A stretch of 64,000 nt of DNA from Plantago major. Its lineage: Eukaryota; Streptophyta; Magnoliopsida; Lamiales; Plantaginaceae. A program made the translations under genes and the position numbers. Position 1 is the first letter of the stretch, and the number at the start of each line of letters is the position of its first letter. The stretch spans positions 23,626,765 through 23,690,764 of the forward strand of contig CM048840.1 of assembly GCA_026545765.1 (NCBI GenBank), written 5' to 3'. Positions 26,301 to 38,202 of the stretch are shown here, in pieces. The notes below the pieces were generated by a model that saw nothing but the letters and a program-made list of their open reading frames with translations, searched no databases and was not told the DNA's origin.

Positions 26301-29300
26301 TGCTTTAAATATAACTGAAAAAGTGACCGTGCATACAAAGGTAGTAACACCACACCAGTAAAGCCAGAAATGTGTCATATATCAGTGTCCAATATCATGC
26401 AGGAACATGAAGAAGTAGCAAATGACTAAATAATTTAAAATGCTGGTTTTAACCATCTATTTTTTCTTCACAGTACCCTGATGAGACGATTTTTGTGGTA
26501 GATATTGTATCCACAAACTCCAAGTGCAGGGGCTTCCTTGATGAAGCCTATGGTCGTCTCCACTACCACCTATACAATCCAAGAAACAGTAAACTGTTTA
26601 TAACAGATTAACCGTGAGAATCAACTATACAAAATCACACATGAGAGCCATTTTATTCCAGTTTCACTCTGAAGACTTAACAAATAAGACGGAAATACTT
26701 GGGAGTTGGGAATTTCTATACGTTGTAAACAAAGTTTTCGAAAGCAAAAAACTAGTGTATGTCATAAACAAATATTCCACAATGAAACCACATTACTTGC
26801 AAATTCATAAACACTCTCTTACACATAGCAAATGGGACAGCGAGGGTGACAAGGGTAAACTAAGATCAGCAAAAGCACATGTAACGGCAAGGTAGTTACA
26901 CTTACCGGCTTCTAGATCTTAGGATGACAGACTTTACAGTTATCTTCGAGATCTAGCAGTCTCAAACTTTAGGATGTAGAAACTTGAAGATATTTAATAT
27001 GAATAGTATGCAACTTGCAGAATGTTACGGACCTAGAGTCCTAAATTATTATTAGAATTAATATTGTCATTATTATAGAGTTTTAGTATAGATAGGAAAG
27101 CTACCTTATAGAGTTCGAGTCTAATTAGGAAGTTACCTAATAGAGTTCTAGTCTAATTAGGAAGTAGTTTTATATATAAGAGAGTACCAGGTTTTATTAT
27201 TCAGCAGTCAGAATTATTATAGTTCGCCCATTAGAGTTGGTTTCGCCCTTTTGGGTGGTTCGTCTCTTCGGAGATGGTGTCTTTTACTTTATTTTAGTTA
27301 TATCTATAAAATTATAGAAAAGTAGCTTTTTGCTACACCAAAATCATCTATTCCTTTATCCCTAAATATCACTGCTCTATCAATTGGTCCGACCTGTTCG
27401 CTTTGGCATCGTTCTACTTTATCCAGGACTTTGCTTGAAGATTTGTGGATTCAGTTTTAGCTCTGTGTTGCATCTCCAGTTTCATCTATTCAACTTAAGC
27501 TTTAGTCCTGCTGCCCCATCATGACAAAGAACACACATTACGTTCCCTTGGGAACAACTGAAGAACGGCTCGCTGTTATTGAAACTCGACTGGACAAAGT
27601 TGATGATTCTTTCGCAGAGTTCAAAACCGCTATGACCACACAATTCGAGAACATGCTTCGTGTCGTTGAGGAAAAATTTGCAAGCCAGACTGCACTCCAA
27701 CACACTAGCTCTACTCAACATACCCTTGTTTCTACTTCCAAAACACTAGACTTCGAGCTAGCTATCAAGAATCCATTATCAGATGCTTTGGAGAAATCCC
27801 GGGATACACAACAATACAAACATCTTCGTCCTGCTCCCGATTCCCCACACCTCCTTGTGGTAGATCAATCATCTAGTTATGTCCCCCACTCCAGCCTTGG
27901 GGCCAAGGCTGAATTTAAGGGGGAAGGAAAGAGGGAAGAGAGTATGATATCTTATATCTTCAATGTGGGAGATGAGCAGCAAGAAAAGGAAGTTTACATG
28001 GAGTCTTATATGTTATCTATAAAAGATCAGCCAGAAGAAGAATTCCAAACGCTTAAGGCAATCACAACAGGCTACTCAATCCAAGTCTTTGGGGAAGACA
28101 AGTGCGAACATGAGTTCCATTACCTGCTGGTTTTGCGAGTATACAAGAAGAGATTCAAGGTCCTTGACGAGGAGAAGGCTAGACAAGAGTTCTTTCACTT
28201 GCAAATTATGAGGCTTTACAAGAAGAGGCTGAAGAGGCAAGGCGAGCCTTGAGGACAAGGCTCATTTAAAGGGGGGAGAATTGTTACGGACCTAGAGTCC
28301 TAAATTATTATTAGAATCAATATTGTCATTATTATAGAGTTTTAGTATAGATAGGAAAGCTACCTTATAGAGTTCGAGTCTAATTAGGAAGTTACCTAAT
28401 AGAGTTCTAGTCTAATTAGGAAGTAGTTTTATATATAAGAGAGTACCAGGTTTTCTTATTCAGCAGTCAGAATTATTATAGTTCGCTCATTAGAGTTGGT
28501 TTCGCCCTTTTGGGTGGTTCGTCTCTTCGGAGATGGTGTCTTTTACTTTATTTTAGTTATATCTATAAAATTATAGAAAAGTAGCTTTTGCTACACCAAA
28601 ATCATCTATTCCTTTATCCCTAAATCTCTCTGCTCTATCACAGAACATTCAAGTACCAACGTTTACAGGTAACATAAAACTAAAGAGACTTTATTGTCCA
28701 CCAAACTATCTCACAAGGGTGATACTCTTAGCTGACATTCTAAAAGGAGACACTACATTTTCCCACCTCTGATATCCACTTATATAGCAGCACATAAGAT
28801 TAACAAAAATCAAGCATTCATCAAATTTCCAAATTTTATAAAATAGATAAGAGTGCCATTATTATAACAACAGAACCCTACCTCTTTAGCTGCACCAGTA
28901 TATGGCCTGTATGAGATTGGCTTTGAGTAATTCAAGTCTTTGGCAATACTGAACTGCTCAACGGGTTTCCCTCTTAAAATGATCCTGAAGTTTGTGAAGT
29001 TTCTAAGGTACAATATAGATGCATATGCCTGAAAAAGGACATGTAACCATAACCGAGTTAAAGCACAAAAACTGAGAGGAGACAAGCTTTAGGAGAGGAG
29101 CTTATATACGTGATTTTGTCCTGTGCAGTTGCATTTAGTGTTACATGTATGAAGAGTTGAAAGTATATCAGGAAAAGGGGAAGGAGGGATGGGGGTGTTA
29201 AAGACTTCATTAAACACCTGCTTGTAATGGTTCCGGCTTTCTCCAACACTCCATATTTGGCAAGAAGCGAAGATATAAGTTTCTCAAATTATGCAGAAAC

Positions 29301-32300
29301 TAGTTACATAAATTACACATAGTACCAGTAAGGATCAATTTATGCTGGCTCCAATCATGTTGCTTTACAAAAATCACTTCTTGTCATTGATCAACTTATT
29401 GTGGTGCCTGTTTGCAACAGGCTTTTTAAAACTAATTATTGCTTATCAGTAGAAGCAGTAAGAAGTGTTCATAAAGACAGTGTTTACTCTTAACTAACTT
29501 CAAAGGATAAGGACTGAAAAAGGTTGTTTCGACAAAGCACCTCTGGAGAAGATTCACAGGATCAGCGTATCTTTGCATTATTATAAATCAGAAGCACTTG
29601 CAGACATGCGTTAAATAGTCAACTCTTCAATTTGAAATACTTATAGTTATATCAAACACTAATTGAAACATAACCCATTAAGGCAACAAAAATACAAACC
29701 CGGCCCGTTACCTGTAATCTTTTTTTTTTTTTTTTTGCCAATTCATGCATTTCTTTATGTTTGTTACAGCCAAATTACAGGAAAAGGAAAAGGGCAATAA
29801 CATAGGGCTACACCACTACAGTTTCTTCAACTGTATCTTACTGCCCAAGTCTTGCAAAACAAAACCATCTATCTCCGTTTTTTATATATAATTGGATGGA
29901 TATGTGCAGAGTTTGTCATGTCAGATTTCCAGGTAGAGAATCCAAGTCTACTTTAAAAACAATTCAAAAAATACAGTGTAAATTACCCACCCTTAAGGAG
30001 AAACGAATGCGGTAGGATAAATGAGATTGCAGATCGATAACATATCTCCTTGCTTTGGAGGCATTTCCTTGACTAGTTTCGTCTCTCAGCCTTATATCCT
30101 GAATTTAGAGAATGTCAAAACACATACATTTTTTACTACAGAATGAAAGTAGAGTGCATGGTGTGATATTTTGGTCAGTGAAAGATTGCAAAAGTGCCTT
30201 TGCTATGATTGTGGCAATCGGATATTTATAGAATCAAATAATCATATGTAAATAACTCAAAATTGAAAGTAAGCGAAGTAGAAACAAACTAAGCCTAACT
30301 CATATGCCACATAATCATGAACCTTTTATTGCCAAATTATTATAGAAGCCGGCTTGATACTCCATATGCTTATTATGAGGGCTACAGTGAAAATTGAATT
30401 TGGTAGATATACTGTGCGTAAAAACCAATCACAAAGACAACTGACTTGTCTTGTCTGACTTTATCACCTTTAATTGTTATTATTTTAAACAAAGGAACAT
30501 GAAAACATGGAGTGTGTATTGATGTGTCCTACTTCCTATTACAGGTAAAGAATGAACTTTATGCAATCTGTTTCTAGAGTATGTTTTCAACAAGGTATCG
30601 GTGTATGCCCTCTTCAGTTCCGTTCAGGTCCCGGGGATCAAAGTACGATAAAAATCATAAAATCTTTTTGGTGCCATTAAAGTATAATTCCTTATAGAAT
30701 ATATATTAACCCCCAAACTATTGACTTTCCACATCTAGCCTAGTCTCTAATCACATGCACCCTAGTCATCAAAAGAAAGGACTGTTTTGCCCTTTCTGAG
30801 AGAGCGTGAAAAGAACACGTGATGGTATCCCTGTGAGTGTTCTATAGGGAAGAAGAGCAGGGGTTTAGTGACTTAAATTCAAAAAAACAAATCATGTGGT
30901 AAACCAGGAAGGCTCTTGCAATGGGGACTGGAGTACTCATGGGGTACAGCAAGATTCTCTCTCCACAGTTCTACTACAACCTGTAGCTATCTGAAATTTC
31001 CAACAGTTGAACTCAATTTAATTTTTCGTAGAACTACATAACCCAGTGTGAAACACATCATATGGATATTCACCTTGCATAGTCTTTATCCTAGGAAAAC
31101 GATCCTACTTTTTTTTTTTTTTTTTTTTTGCAGTAAGTTAAAAATCCATTAAGCCCAATAGTACATACAAGATTTAGAGGATATACCCCCAGTCAAGCTA
31201 CAAATCTCAGTACAATCCAGGAAAAGTCTAATCAGAGTAACTAGACTAAGGTCGCATCTAAGGTAAAAGAAAAATGAACTCCAAACTAAATTTGTGATTC
31301 ACTTTTCTCTAAACCAAAAGGGAGCCTTTTCAATAATCTCCAGCCCTTGAAACTCCAGACCAGGTCAGTGACTTCACAAAACATAGACTCTGGGCAAGCA
31401 TCCAGCAGCACACAATAGGGCGATGAACTAGGTTCAATCACAACCCTTACCCCAGAAGTTTCAGCACTGTGAATGACTATCAACTACCAAACAATGGTTC
31501 CCGGGTGACTTCCATTCTCTCATCATTCTTTTTTAGGTAAATTATTTGATATATGAAAGATTTAGTGGATTTGAGTCTAGATAATTCCGATTTAATGCTC
31601 TTTCATGTCTTCTATGCTAAATTGGCAGTTTCATAAACTATCTTAATGATGGTAACACAGCTTAAATGTCTGAATTTCCAAAAATGGAAACATGGGAAGA
31701 TCGAGAAATATATTTCGCAGATTTTCTATATCATATGCAGGGCATTAAAAAGCAACCCACAACGTATAAAATTACCAACAAAACACATGATTAATGTACA
31801 TTTTCATTAAAGTGAACCATCATGCGGCAAAATCTACTGTGCCATTAAACAAAAATGTGCAGCAAAATCTAACTGGAACTGCACAATTAGTTTCAGAACA
31901 TTCAGAAATGAGAAATTCTACTGTATAGTATATACCTCCTCATCGTCATCAAAGTTCAATTCATAGATGCCTTCATCATTCATCCATAGGTTGTATATTA
32001 TGATCTTTGTTCCATGTGACCCAATATTGCCAAACTGAAACATAATGAAAGATGGGTAGGTTAATAACAAAACTTAAACAGCAGCTTAAAACCTTTGGAG
32101 ATAAATCTCATACTATTTGACAATCACAATTAACAAGGAATATATTATGAGATAAACCAGCGTTTGATACAACTAACAAGGAAAAATGCAAGGTGTGGTT
32201 TTCTATTAATTGGCAAGAATCCAAGTGTTGCATGAACAAAAGACTGGAATGCTCATGTAGCAGAACTGTATCCATACACCATACTTTACCTTCACCGGAA

Positions 32301-35300
32301 AATGGCTATTACGAAACAGCAATTTCTACACAGTAATTTTCATAAGACTATGCACTACTCAGATTTGTTTATGAAATAAAGACTGCTCGATATTAGGATA
32401 ACATTAGAACACTAAACCATGTACCATACAAGGATGTTAAGCAATGCCAAAAATAATAAACAAGACATGGTATTCCAGGCCTCTAATATATAGTAGAGAT
32501 GAAAGCCATAGTTTGACCTTTACAAGCAAACTTTTATCTGCATAGAAGTGATGGCAAACTCCAACTACTAGGGGTTTGGTGTAGAACTAATGATGGCTCA
32601 GCAGCTACTTCTTGCACTTCTGTTTTTGTACTTTCCAATCAGAGCTTTGTCATCTTCCAAATCTAACTGTTCCTTTTAACTGGTAGGCATTCGAGCACAC
32701 TTCTATAATATTGAGTCATACATGAGGTTCTGAAATCCATTATCAGAGTCCTCCAAGGTCATGATAAAACACTTTAAAGGCATATGTTTAACTCAGTGCA
32801 AGTGACAGCACCTACAGGATTTTTCCAACAGTGTAGAATCTATAAATTGGGAAACAGAAATCCAATAGCTATTGCCTTCCTGAGAAATGACCAACATCCA
32901 ACCGATTCCCTCACTGAGAGGACAACCTCACATGAGCAACTAGGTTCCAGACCATTATGTGTGGTTTTAAGATTCCATGAACATATATAAACCACCGCAT
33001 GGTCATATTGGACATCCACTAATACAACTATGTATGCTTATGATCATGAAGCTCTCAACCAGGGTTTAATTCACACTGCCACTCTGCTCTGGCAGATATA
33101 GCAATAGTAAATATGTAATGAAGTCTTTTTTTCACAACTTGCCTTTGCTGCACATTATCCACTATCTCATTGAAAGCCCCATGGGTACACAAGAACATAC
33201 TATCCTGAGTTCCTGACAAGTACGACTTGAAATACTCAACACGGCAAAATTAATACACAAACAGATGTCCCGTTCCTAGTGGAAGCTTATCCATTACCAT
33301 TGTGGATACTAGATATCTATACCAATTTAGATCACATCAAACAAGGATGTCATCATTCATGTAATGACCTTAGCAAGAAAAATGGATTCCTTCATAGTGA
33401 CTATAAGAGACACTCATAGGCCTACACAGCAATTTATCACTCCGATGTAAAACTCAAACCATGATTGAAAATTGATAGGTAGAGCCTTTTGCAGTCATGT
33501 AGAAAGAAAACTGAACACTTAGTTTCGTTCTTCAGTGACAATACCAGGGCTAAGGGTAATTTAATATACCACTTCAAAGATATAAAATAAATTAATCGAA
33601 TAGGAAGGTCATAGTTCATTTAGATATAACCTCTAGCATGAGATCCTCTTTCGAAGCAAATGGAGACCATTCAAGGATAGTTTTCAAGTTATTGGACCAG
33701 TCATCCAGAGATCCATAGACTAAAGGTTCCGCCCAATGATCTGAAGTATCAAAATCAATCTGCAATATGGTTCCAAAAAAGAAAGTTTATTTTTAAGGAG
33801 AAGTACGAAAAACTAAAGGTTTTATGTCAATTTGCAGATTATAGGCAAATGAAAATTATGTCCTATGAATGAAAAATCTACCATTGGAACTATCACATCA
33901 TCTTGTCTGGTCCTCCGTAAGAATGTATAGGATAAAAGACCAACACTTTGGGTTGATCGGCTGAAAGAGAAAGATACGAGTGAGAAATGGATAGCTCGAT
34001 AGCATAAAGTATAGGCTGTTTGCAATTACACAGGCTTATGCAAGAGGTATTTTGGTGGTGTAAAATTGAGCAAAAAGTATATATACAGCACACACAGTGA
34101 GTCTAATTTGAGAACCTCAAATAACACTTATCCTGCTTACTCTCTCGAAAGCAAACAGGTGTTCATCAACACATAAAATGATAAATGCGTCTAGTGCAAT
34201 GAAAAAGTTCGTTGTGGACATTGCATATTGCATAGTACATTTTAAGGACCACAGAAGATTGCATGAGACATGAGCAAACCAGGTCTGTTGTCTCTGAGTA
34301 GCTGCGAATTCAAACAAGTCAAGGTTCGCTTGAGTGAAAAATATTACCCCGACCGCGCTGCACGAGTAAAAACAATCACATCTGCTCCTAGGCGCATGGT
34401 GCTCGTTTTGAATCCATTACCGTCTGACATGGAAAGACATAATAGAGCTCAAGAGACATGACTAACCCAATGATAAAATATTACCTTGACCAATGAAAAA
34501 TCTTAATTGCAAGGCACTGATGAATAATTGCCTGCTTATGCAAGGCAGATTTAAGTATCACTCCAAGTTTATACTTCTGGACAAGCCTTGAGAAGACAAA
34601 CTGACTCTTATCAGGTTACAGAAAACCGGTCTAATTGATGTGATTCACTAAGGATAGCTCAATCAAAATACAAATTTCAACAACTTATGGCTTAAGGTTA
34701 GGTAGGATCTCATAGTGAGGTTCATATATACTGAACATGCTTGTTTCTGAATCCAAAAAAGGCAATTCAATGGTTTTAACTTCATGTATGCTTGCTGTCC
34801 ATTCTCACATCTCTTTAGTACATATAACAGAGGAAAATTCTCTATAGTACGGATAACTGCCAATTTTTCATATAAACATAGAAATCATTATTGCCGAAGC
34901 ACCTTATACTAAACTATTAAATGAAATGGTCTCTGGCAACTTATGAAGGGTTTTTCAGCATGACATTATTTTTTGTAAAAATATGAAGTGATGAAGGAAA
35001 AACAGGCTTGCTGTGTAAAGATTAAATGCACATCCTGGTAATGATTCTTTGTCTTTTTCAGAAGGATTAAACTGTGCAATAATTCTCTACATGTATATGA
35101 ACTAGTAATTCATTCCCAATTGTGTAGCAAGAATAGCAGCATTATTTTGGCTATTAAAGTCATCTCATGTTTTGATCATACTGTCCAGTGGTGAACTCAA
35201 TAGTAGTTATCACAGAGTTGAAGAACAATAGTTTTGATTACATTGCCCAATAGTCGTGTTTGATGTCTTGGAAGAGTATCCCAAGCTCATGCACTTCCTC

Positions 35301-36941
35301 ATGCCATCTGGATCCATTCCTCCCCCATCATCTGCAGGTAGTATTATTTACAAAGTTTCATAATGGAATTGGGGGGGAAAAAAAATTGTGCAGTAAGAAT
35401 AAGAAATGAAAGGATACCATGGAAAACCAAGGCAGGAGAATTGTCCTTTGGATTATATATTCTATCCACTTTCACAAATGTTGCACCGTTGCGTATCTGA
35501 CTTGTAAACAAGTACAATTGATAGTACATTAGAACAGAAAACTTCAGCTTCCCAAGACTATTAGTAGGATTCATAACTAGCTAGTACACCTGTGTCACAT
35601 ATAATTCAGGAAAAGAAAAAATAATATTGATATGACTTCTTTTATGCACAGAACTCCCTGCACATCAGGGGAAAAAGGAATGACTTCTTTGGTTAGGGGA
35701 GAGGTCTTGATGATGCTGAAAATAGTCAGATACTACTTTTACATACAGAAAACATGATCATTATGATAAAAACATGCATAATCTATTAAATTTTACCAAA
35801 AGCTGAATGTAATGGGACAAAGTGGAATGCTTCGATCATTCCAATTGCAAAGCAGAGAGAAGAAAGAATGAAGAATCACAAACACCAGGTGATATCAATC
35901 GAGAATGGCCACGACAAGAATTAAACAGATATCCAGATACCAGAGTGTCCTAAATTTCTCAAACTGTGTAAAGCAAGTTATCTCCATGCATTGCACCATC
36001 TGCTATAACATAATAAAATCCATTCTTCTTTTCCTCTCTAATCAGGAAAGTTTTGAAGATTATAGCATCAGCTAAGAAGATTACATTCTACAGAAGTATC
36101 TTTTAGCAGGCATGCCAAGCTATATAACTCCATTGGAAGCTCATGGTAAAGCATGCTTATGAAAAATCAAAACTGCAACACACACATATATAACTACATC
36201 GGATATACCATAATGCACTTTCTGGTGGAATATCACTGTCTTCCTGATTACCACCATATTGTCTAGTACTAGTACACTAAATCAATCATATTAAAAAAAA
36301 AAAAAACTGAAGAGTTAGTTCACCTCATCGACTGCATTGTCTAACAACTCAGCAATTGCTCCAAATGCCCATTTATGAGAGGTCGCATTCGAATGCAGAA
36401 ACTTCGGATGAACTCGTGCGTGCTCCAGATCACCTACATTGCACATTCACACCCCCGATCATAAACATCACACTCGAATAGTAGTAAAGACACCTCAAAC
36501 AAACTCACTGACTCACATACACAGAGTAGCAAGAGTACTAAAATGAGAACGGGAAAAAAAATGGATAAAATTAGTGAAATGAGACCTTCAATCATAAACA
36601 TTTCACTCAAATAGTAGTGAAAACACATACACAAATAGTAGCAATAGTAGTAAATAGAAGAGGGGAAAAATTGGATGAAATTATGAAATGAGACCTTCAA
36701 TCTGAACGGACTTAGTTCGCCCAACCTCATAACCACCGGCTCTCCAGAAGCTTCTGTTATCAAGCGGCTGATAATTGGCGTTAGCAGACTGTGTAGCAGC
36801 TGATGAGTTGGTTGCTAGGTTAGCAGCGGCTGGTTTTTTGGCAGTGTTGTTGCTTCGAGAAGCAATTGCGGCGTCTTCCTCGTCGCTGCTGGCGAGGTCG
36901 ACGACGGCAGTGGCGGGGACTCTGCTCGGTTGTGTAGACAT
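23338..36941 (-). CDS. MORC1: MORC (microrchidia) family GHKL ATPase, CRT1/MORC1-like
   Basis: A complete 17-exon gene of 676 aa (Arabidopsis MORC1 is about 635). Exons: 36941-36695, 36433-36324, 35496-35418, 35331-35242, 34423-34348, 33960-33882, 33759-33631, 32034-31936, 30098-29991, 29028-28882, 26569-26477, 26194-26143, 26057-25946, 25015-24634, 24506-24430, 23610-23568, 23445-23338. Phases close exactly. The GHKL ATP-binding motifs are intact: ELLDN (111-115), DDGGG (146-150) and YGNGFKTS (176-183). They are followed by the S5-like transducer region (about 200-470, e.g. [13 protein letters not shown]), a low-complexity linker with three tandem repeats (498-571) and a C-terminal coiled coil (about 635-676, [14 protein letters not shown]). 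Plant MORCs act in the nucleus in RNA-directed DNA methylation, transposon silencing and immunity. The paralogue (MORC1/2/3 clade rather than MORC6 or MORC4/7) is judged by eye. Intron 10 carries an LTR element. Confidence 0.94.
24724..24945 (-). repeat. Three in-frame tandem repeats in the MORC linker
   Basis: Three head-to-tail repeats of 72, 72 and 78 bp within exon 14 (24945-24874, 24873-24802, 24801-24724). They encode 24, 24 and 26 residues, each starting PTQPQVQA and continuing GL..QSITS and HM. The repeats differ at only a few positions, the third has a two-residue insertion, and the reading frame is kept. This is a recent-looking coding minisatellite in the disordered linker between the ATPase/S5 module and the coiled coil. 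Confidence 0.9.
27023..27382 (+). repeat. 5' LTR
   Basis: 360 bp, TG...CA. It includes an internal tandem duplication of about 31 bp (tagagttc.agtctaattag, twice) and a TATA-like tatatataag at 27171-27180, the likely element promoter. Confidence 0.9.
27521..28252 (+). CDS. Gag-like ORF of the non-autonomous LTR element
   Basis: An uninterrupted 243-aa ORF filling most of the internal region. Residues about 10-55 ([19 protein letters not shown] and onward) predict an amphipathic coiled coil of the kind found at the N-terminus of plant Ty3/Gypsy Gag proteins. The middle is charged and unassigned. The C-terminal 50 residues are very basic and contain two copies of a motif of the form EF..L...R.YKKR.K, suggesting nucleic-acid binding. 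No CCHC zinc knuckle, protease or RT motif is present. The Gag assignment rests on position and the coiled coil, so it is an inference. Confidence 0.65.
   Translation: MTKNTHYVPLGTTEERLAVIETRLDKVDDSFAEFKTAMTTQFENMLRVVEEKFASQTALQHTSSTQHTLVSTSKTLDFELAIKNPLSDALEKSRDTQQYKHLRPAPDSPHLLVVDQSSSYVPHSSLGAKAEFKGEGKREESMISYIFNVGDEQQEKEVYMESYMLSIKDQPEEEFQTLKAITTGYSIQVFGEDKCEHEFHYLLVLRVYKKRFKVLDEEKARQEFFHLQIMRLYKKRLKRQGEP
28282..28640 (+). repeat. 3' LTR
   Basis: 359 bp, nearly identical to the 5' LTR (a few substitutions and one base lost in a T-run). Its TATA-like box at 28430-28439 points towards MORC exon 10, which begins about 240 bp beyond the LTR end. Confidence 0.9.
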
Positions 36942-37213
36942 AATTTCTTCAACTGTGGCAGATGACAATTTCAAAGGAGATTAATTCATGGAAGCTGACA
37001 CTTTTTTGTCAAGGTTTTTGTTTTTTTGGAGGAGGAGGAAGAAGAGTACTCTCTCAGTCCCTCTTGTTCAACTTTACCTTTTGCGCTCGATGTACAGTAG
37101 AGACCTTACGCGACCTGGCATGCTTAAGGGCTCGACTCATTGGAGCCGGATTAGAGTCTAATTTGATGTCGAGCCCAGTATTGTTTGTCTCGTTCATAGT
37201 GGACTGTGTTCGG

Positions 37214-37275
<62 letters not shown>

Positions 37276-38202
37276 TTTTAGATACAATAGTACAATTACA
37301 ATATGCATTGGACAAATTTTATCATCAATAAATCTCTAATCACCAATTCAATCATTCTCTATATAGATAAATTTATATACAATTAACACTAGCTAATGTG
37401 TACTCAAATATTCGCGTGCAAAGTTTTTAAACATATGAATTATAATTTCATCATGATAGTAAGAAAATTTCTACGGATTAGTTAATTGTGTTACTAGCTT
37501 GCATTGTAATGATATTAGTATACCATTCGAAATTTGACAAATGACATAACAAACATTTAAAAATTAATTTTCAAGGAATTTTAATAATTAAATAATTTAA
37601 AAAATAAAAATTACACAAAATTACATGGAAGTTGATTAAAGCTCCTGCCATTTTTTTATTAATTTTTTTATTTAAAATCAAATTGGGTGTTTTGTGATTT
37701 TTTAATTAATAGAGCTTGTTTTAAATTATATTTGAGTGTATTTTATTAAGTTTAAAGCATAGGGGTTTGTAATTAAGCAATTAACTATTATAATATACTA
37801 TTATTTAAATATAATGCGGCCAATTGTACAACTATGAACTATGCAATGTTTTGTTGCATAATTAAAAATGGAGGGTTGAGATAGTAATGGCATTAGTACA
37901 TTGCGAGTGTACTATTTTTTATTGAGTCTAAGTTTCTTGGCACACAAATTACTAACAGGTTGATTGGCAGTTGGCACACAATTAAGTGTTCATTTTGATT
38001 GAGTCTAAGTTTCTTGACTATTTGTCCAATCAATTTTGGTCGAGTCAACGGTTATTAGTTTTAGCTGAGGCAAACTCAATTAAACTCACAACACTTATTT
38101 TAACTCTACGGAAACCTATAAAATTTTAACTCTACACCAAATTCAAATTTTCACAGCTCAATTAAAATTTAATTGTTATTTATCAGTTATACCTTAATTA
38201 AA
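36942..38202. other. Intergenic, MORC upstream region
   Basis: It contains the MORC 5' flank (the likely promoter lies between about 36942 and 37200), the AT microsatellite and AT-rich sequence without a gene. No TATA box could be assigned with confidence. Confidence 0.5.
37216..37272. repeat. (AT)n microsatellite
   Basis: An uninterrupted AT/TA run of about 56 bp. The overlapping ORFs on both strands are artefacts of this repeat. Confidence 0.9.

Larger units (their letters stand above)
27023..28640 (+). mobile_element. Non-autonomous LTR retrotransposon (TR-GAG-like) in MORC intron 10
   Basis: A 1,618-bp element flanked by a perfect 5-bp duplication CAGAA (27018-27022 and 28641-28645). 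Both LTRs start TGTTACGGACC and end CTCTATCA. A purine tract (aaaggggggagaat) lies directly before the 3' LTR, and a primer-site-like tggtccgacc begins 3 bp after the 5' LTR. One intact gag-like ORF (27521-28252) is the only coding region; protease, integrase and RT are absent. The LTRs differ at about six sites in 360 bp, implying a young insertion. It lies antisense to MORC, between exons 10 and 11. Confidence 0.92.

Noticed and set aside
31100-31500. Poly-T followed by a 65-codon minus-strand ORF inside a MORC intron; a similar poly-T lies at 29720
   Set aside because: It could be the poly-A tail of a minus-strand retroposon, but no target duplication or recognisable coding match was seen.
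37054-37339. ORFs of Tyr/Ile repeats on both strands
   Set aside because: Translation of the AT microsatellite.
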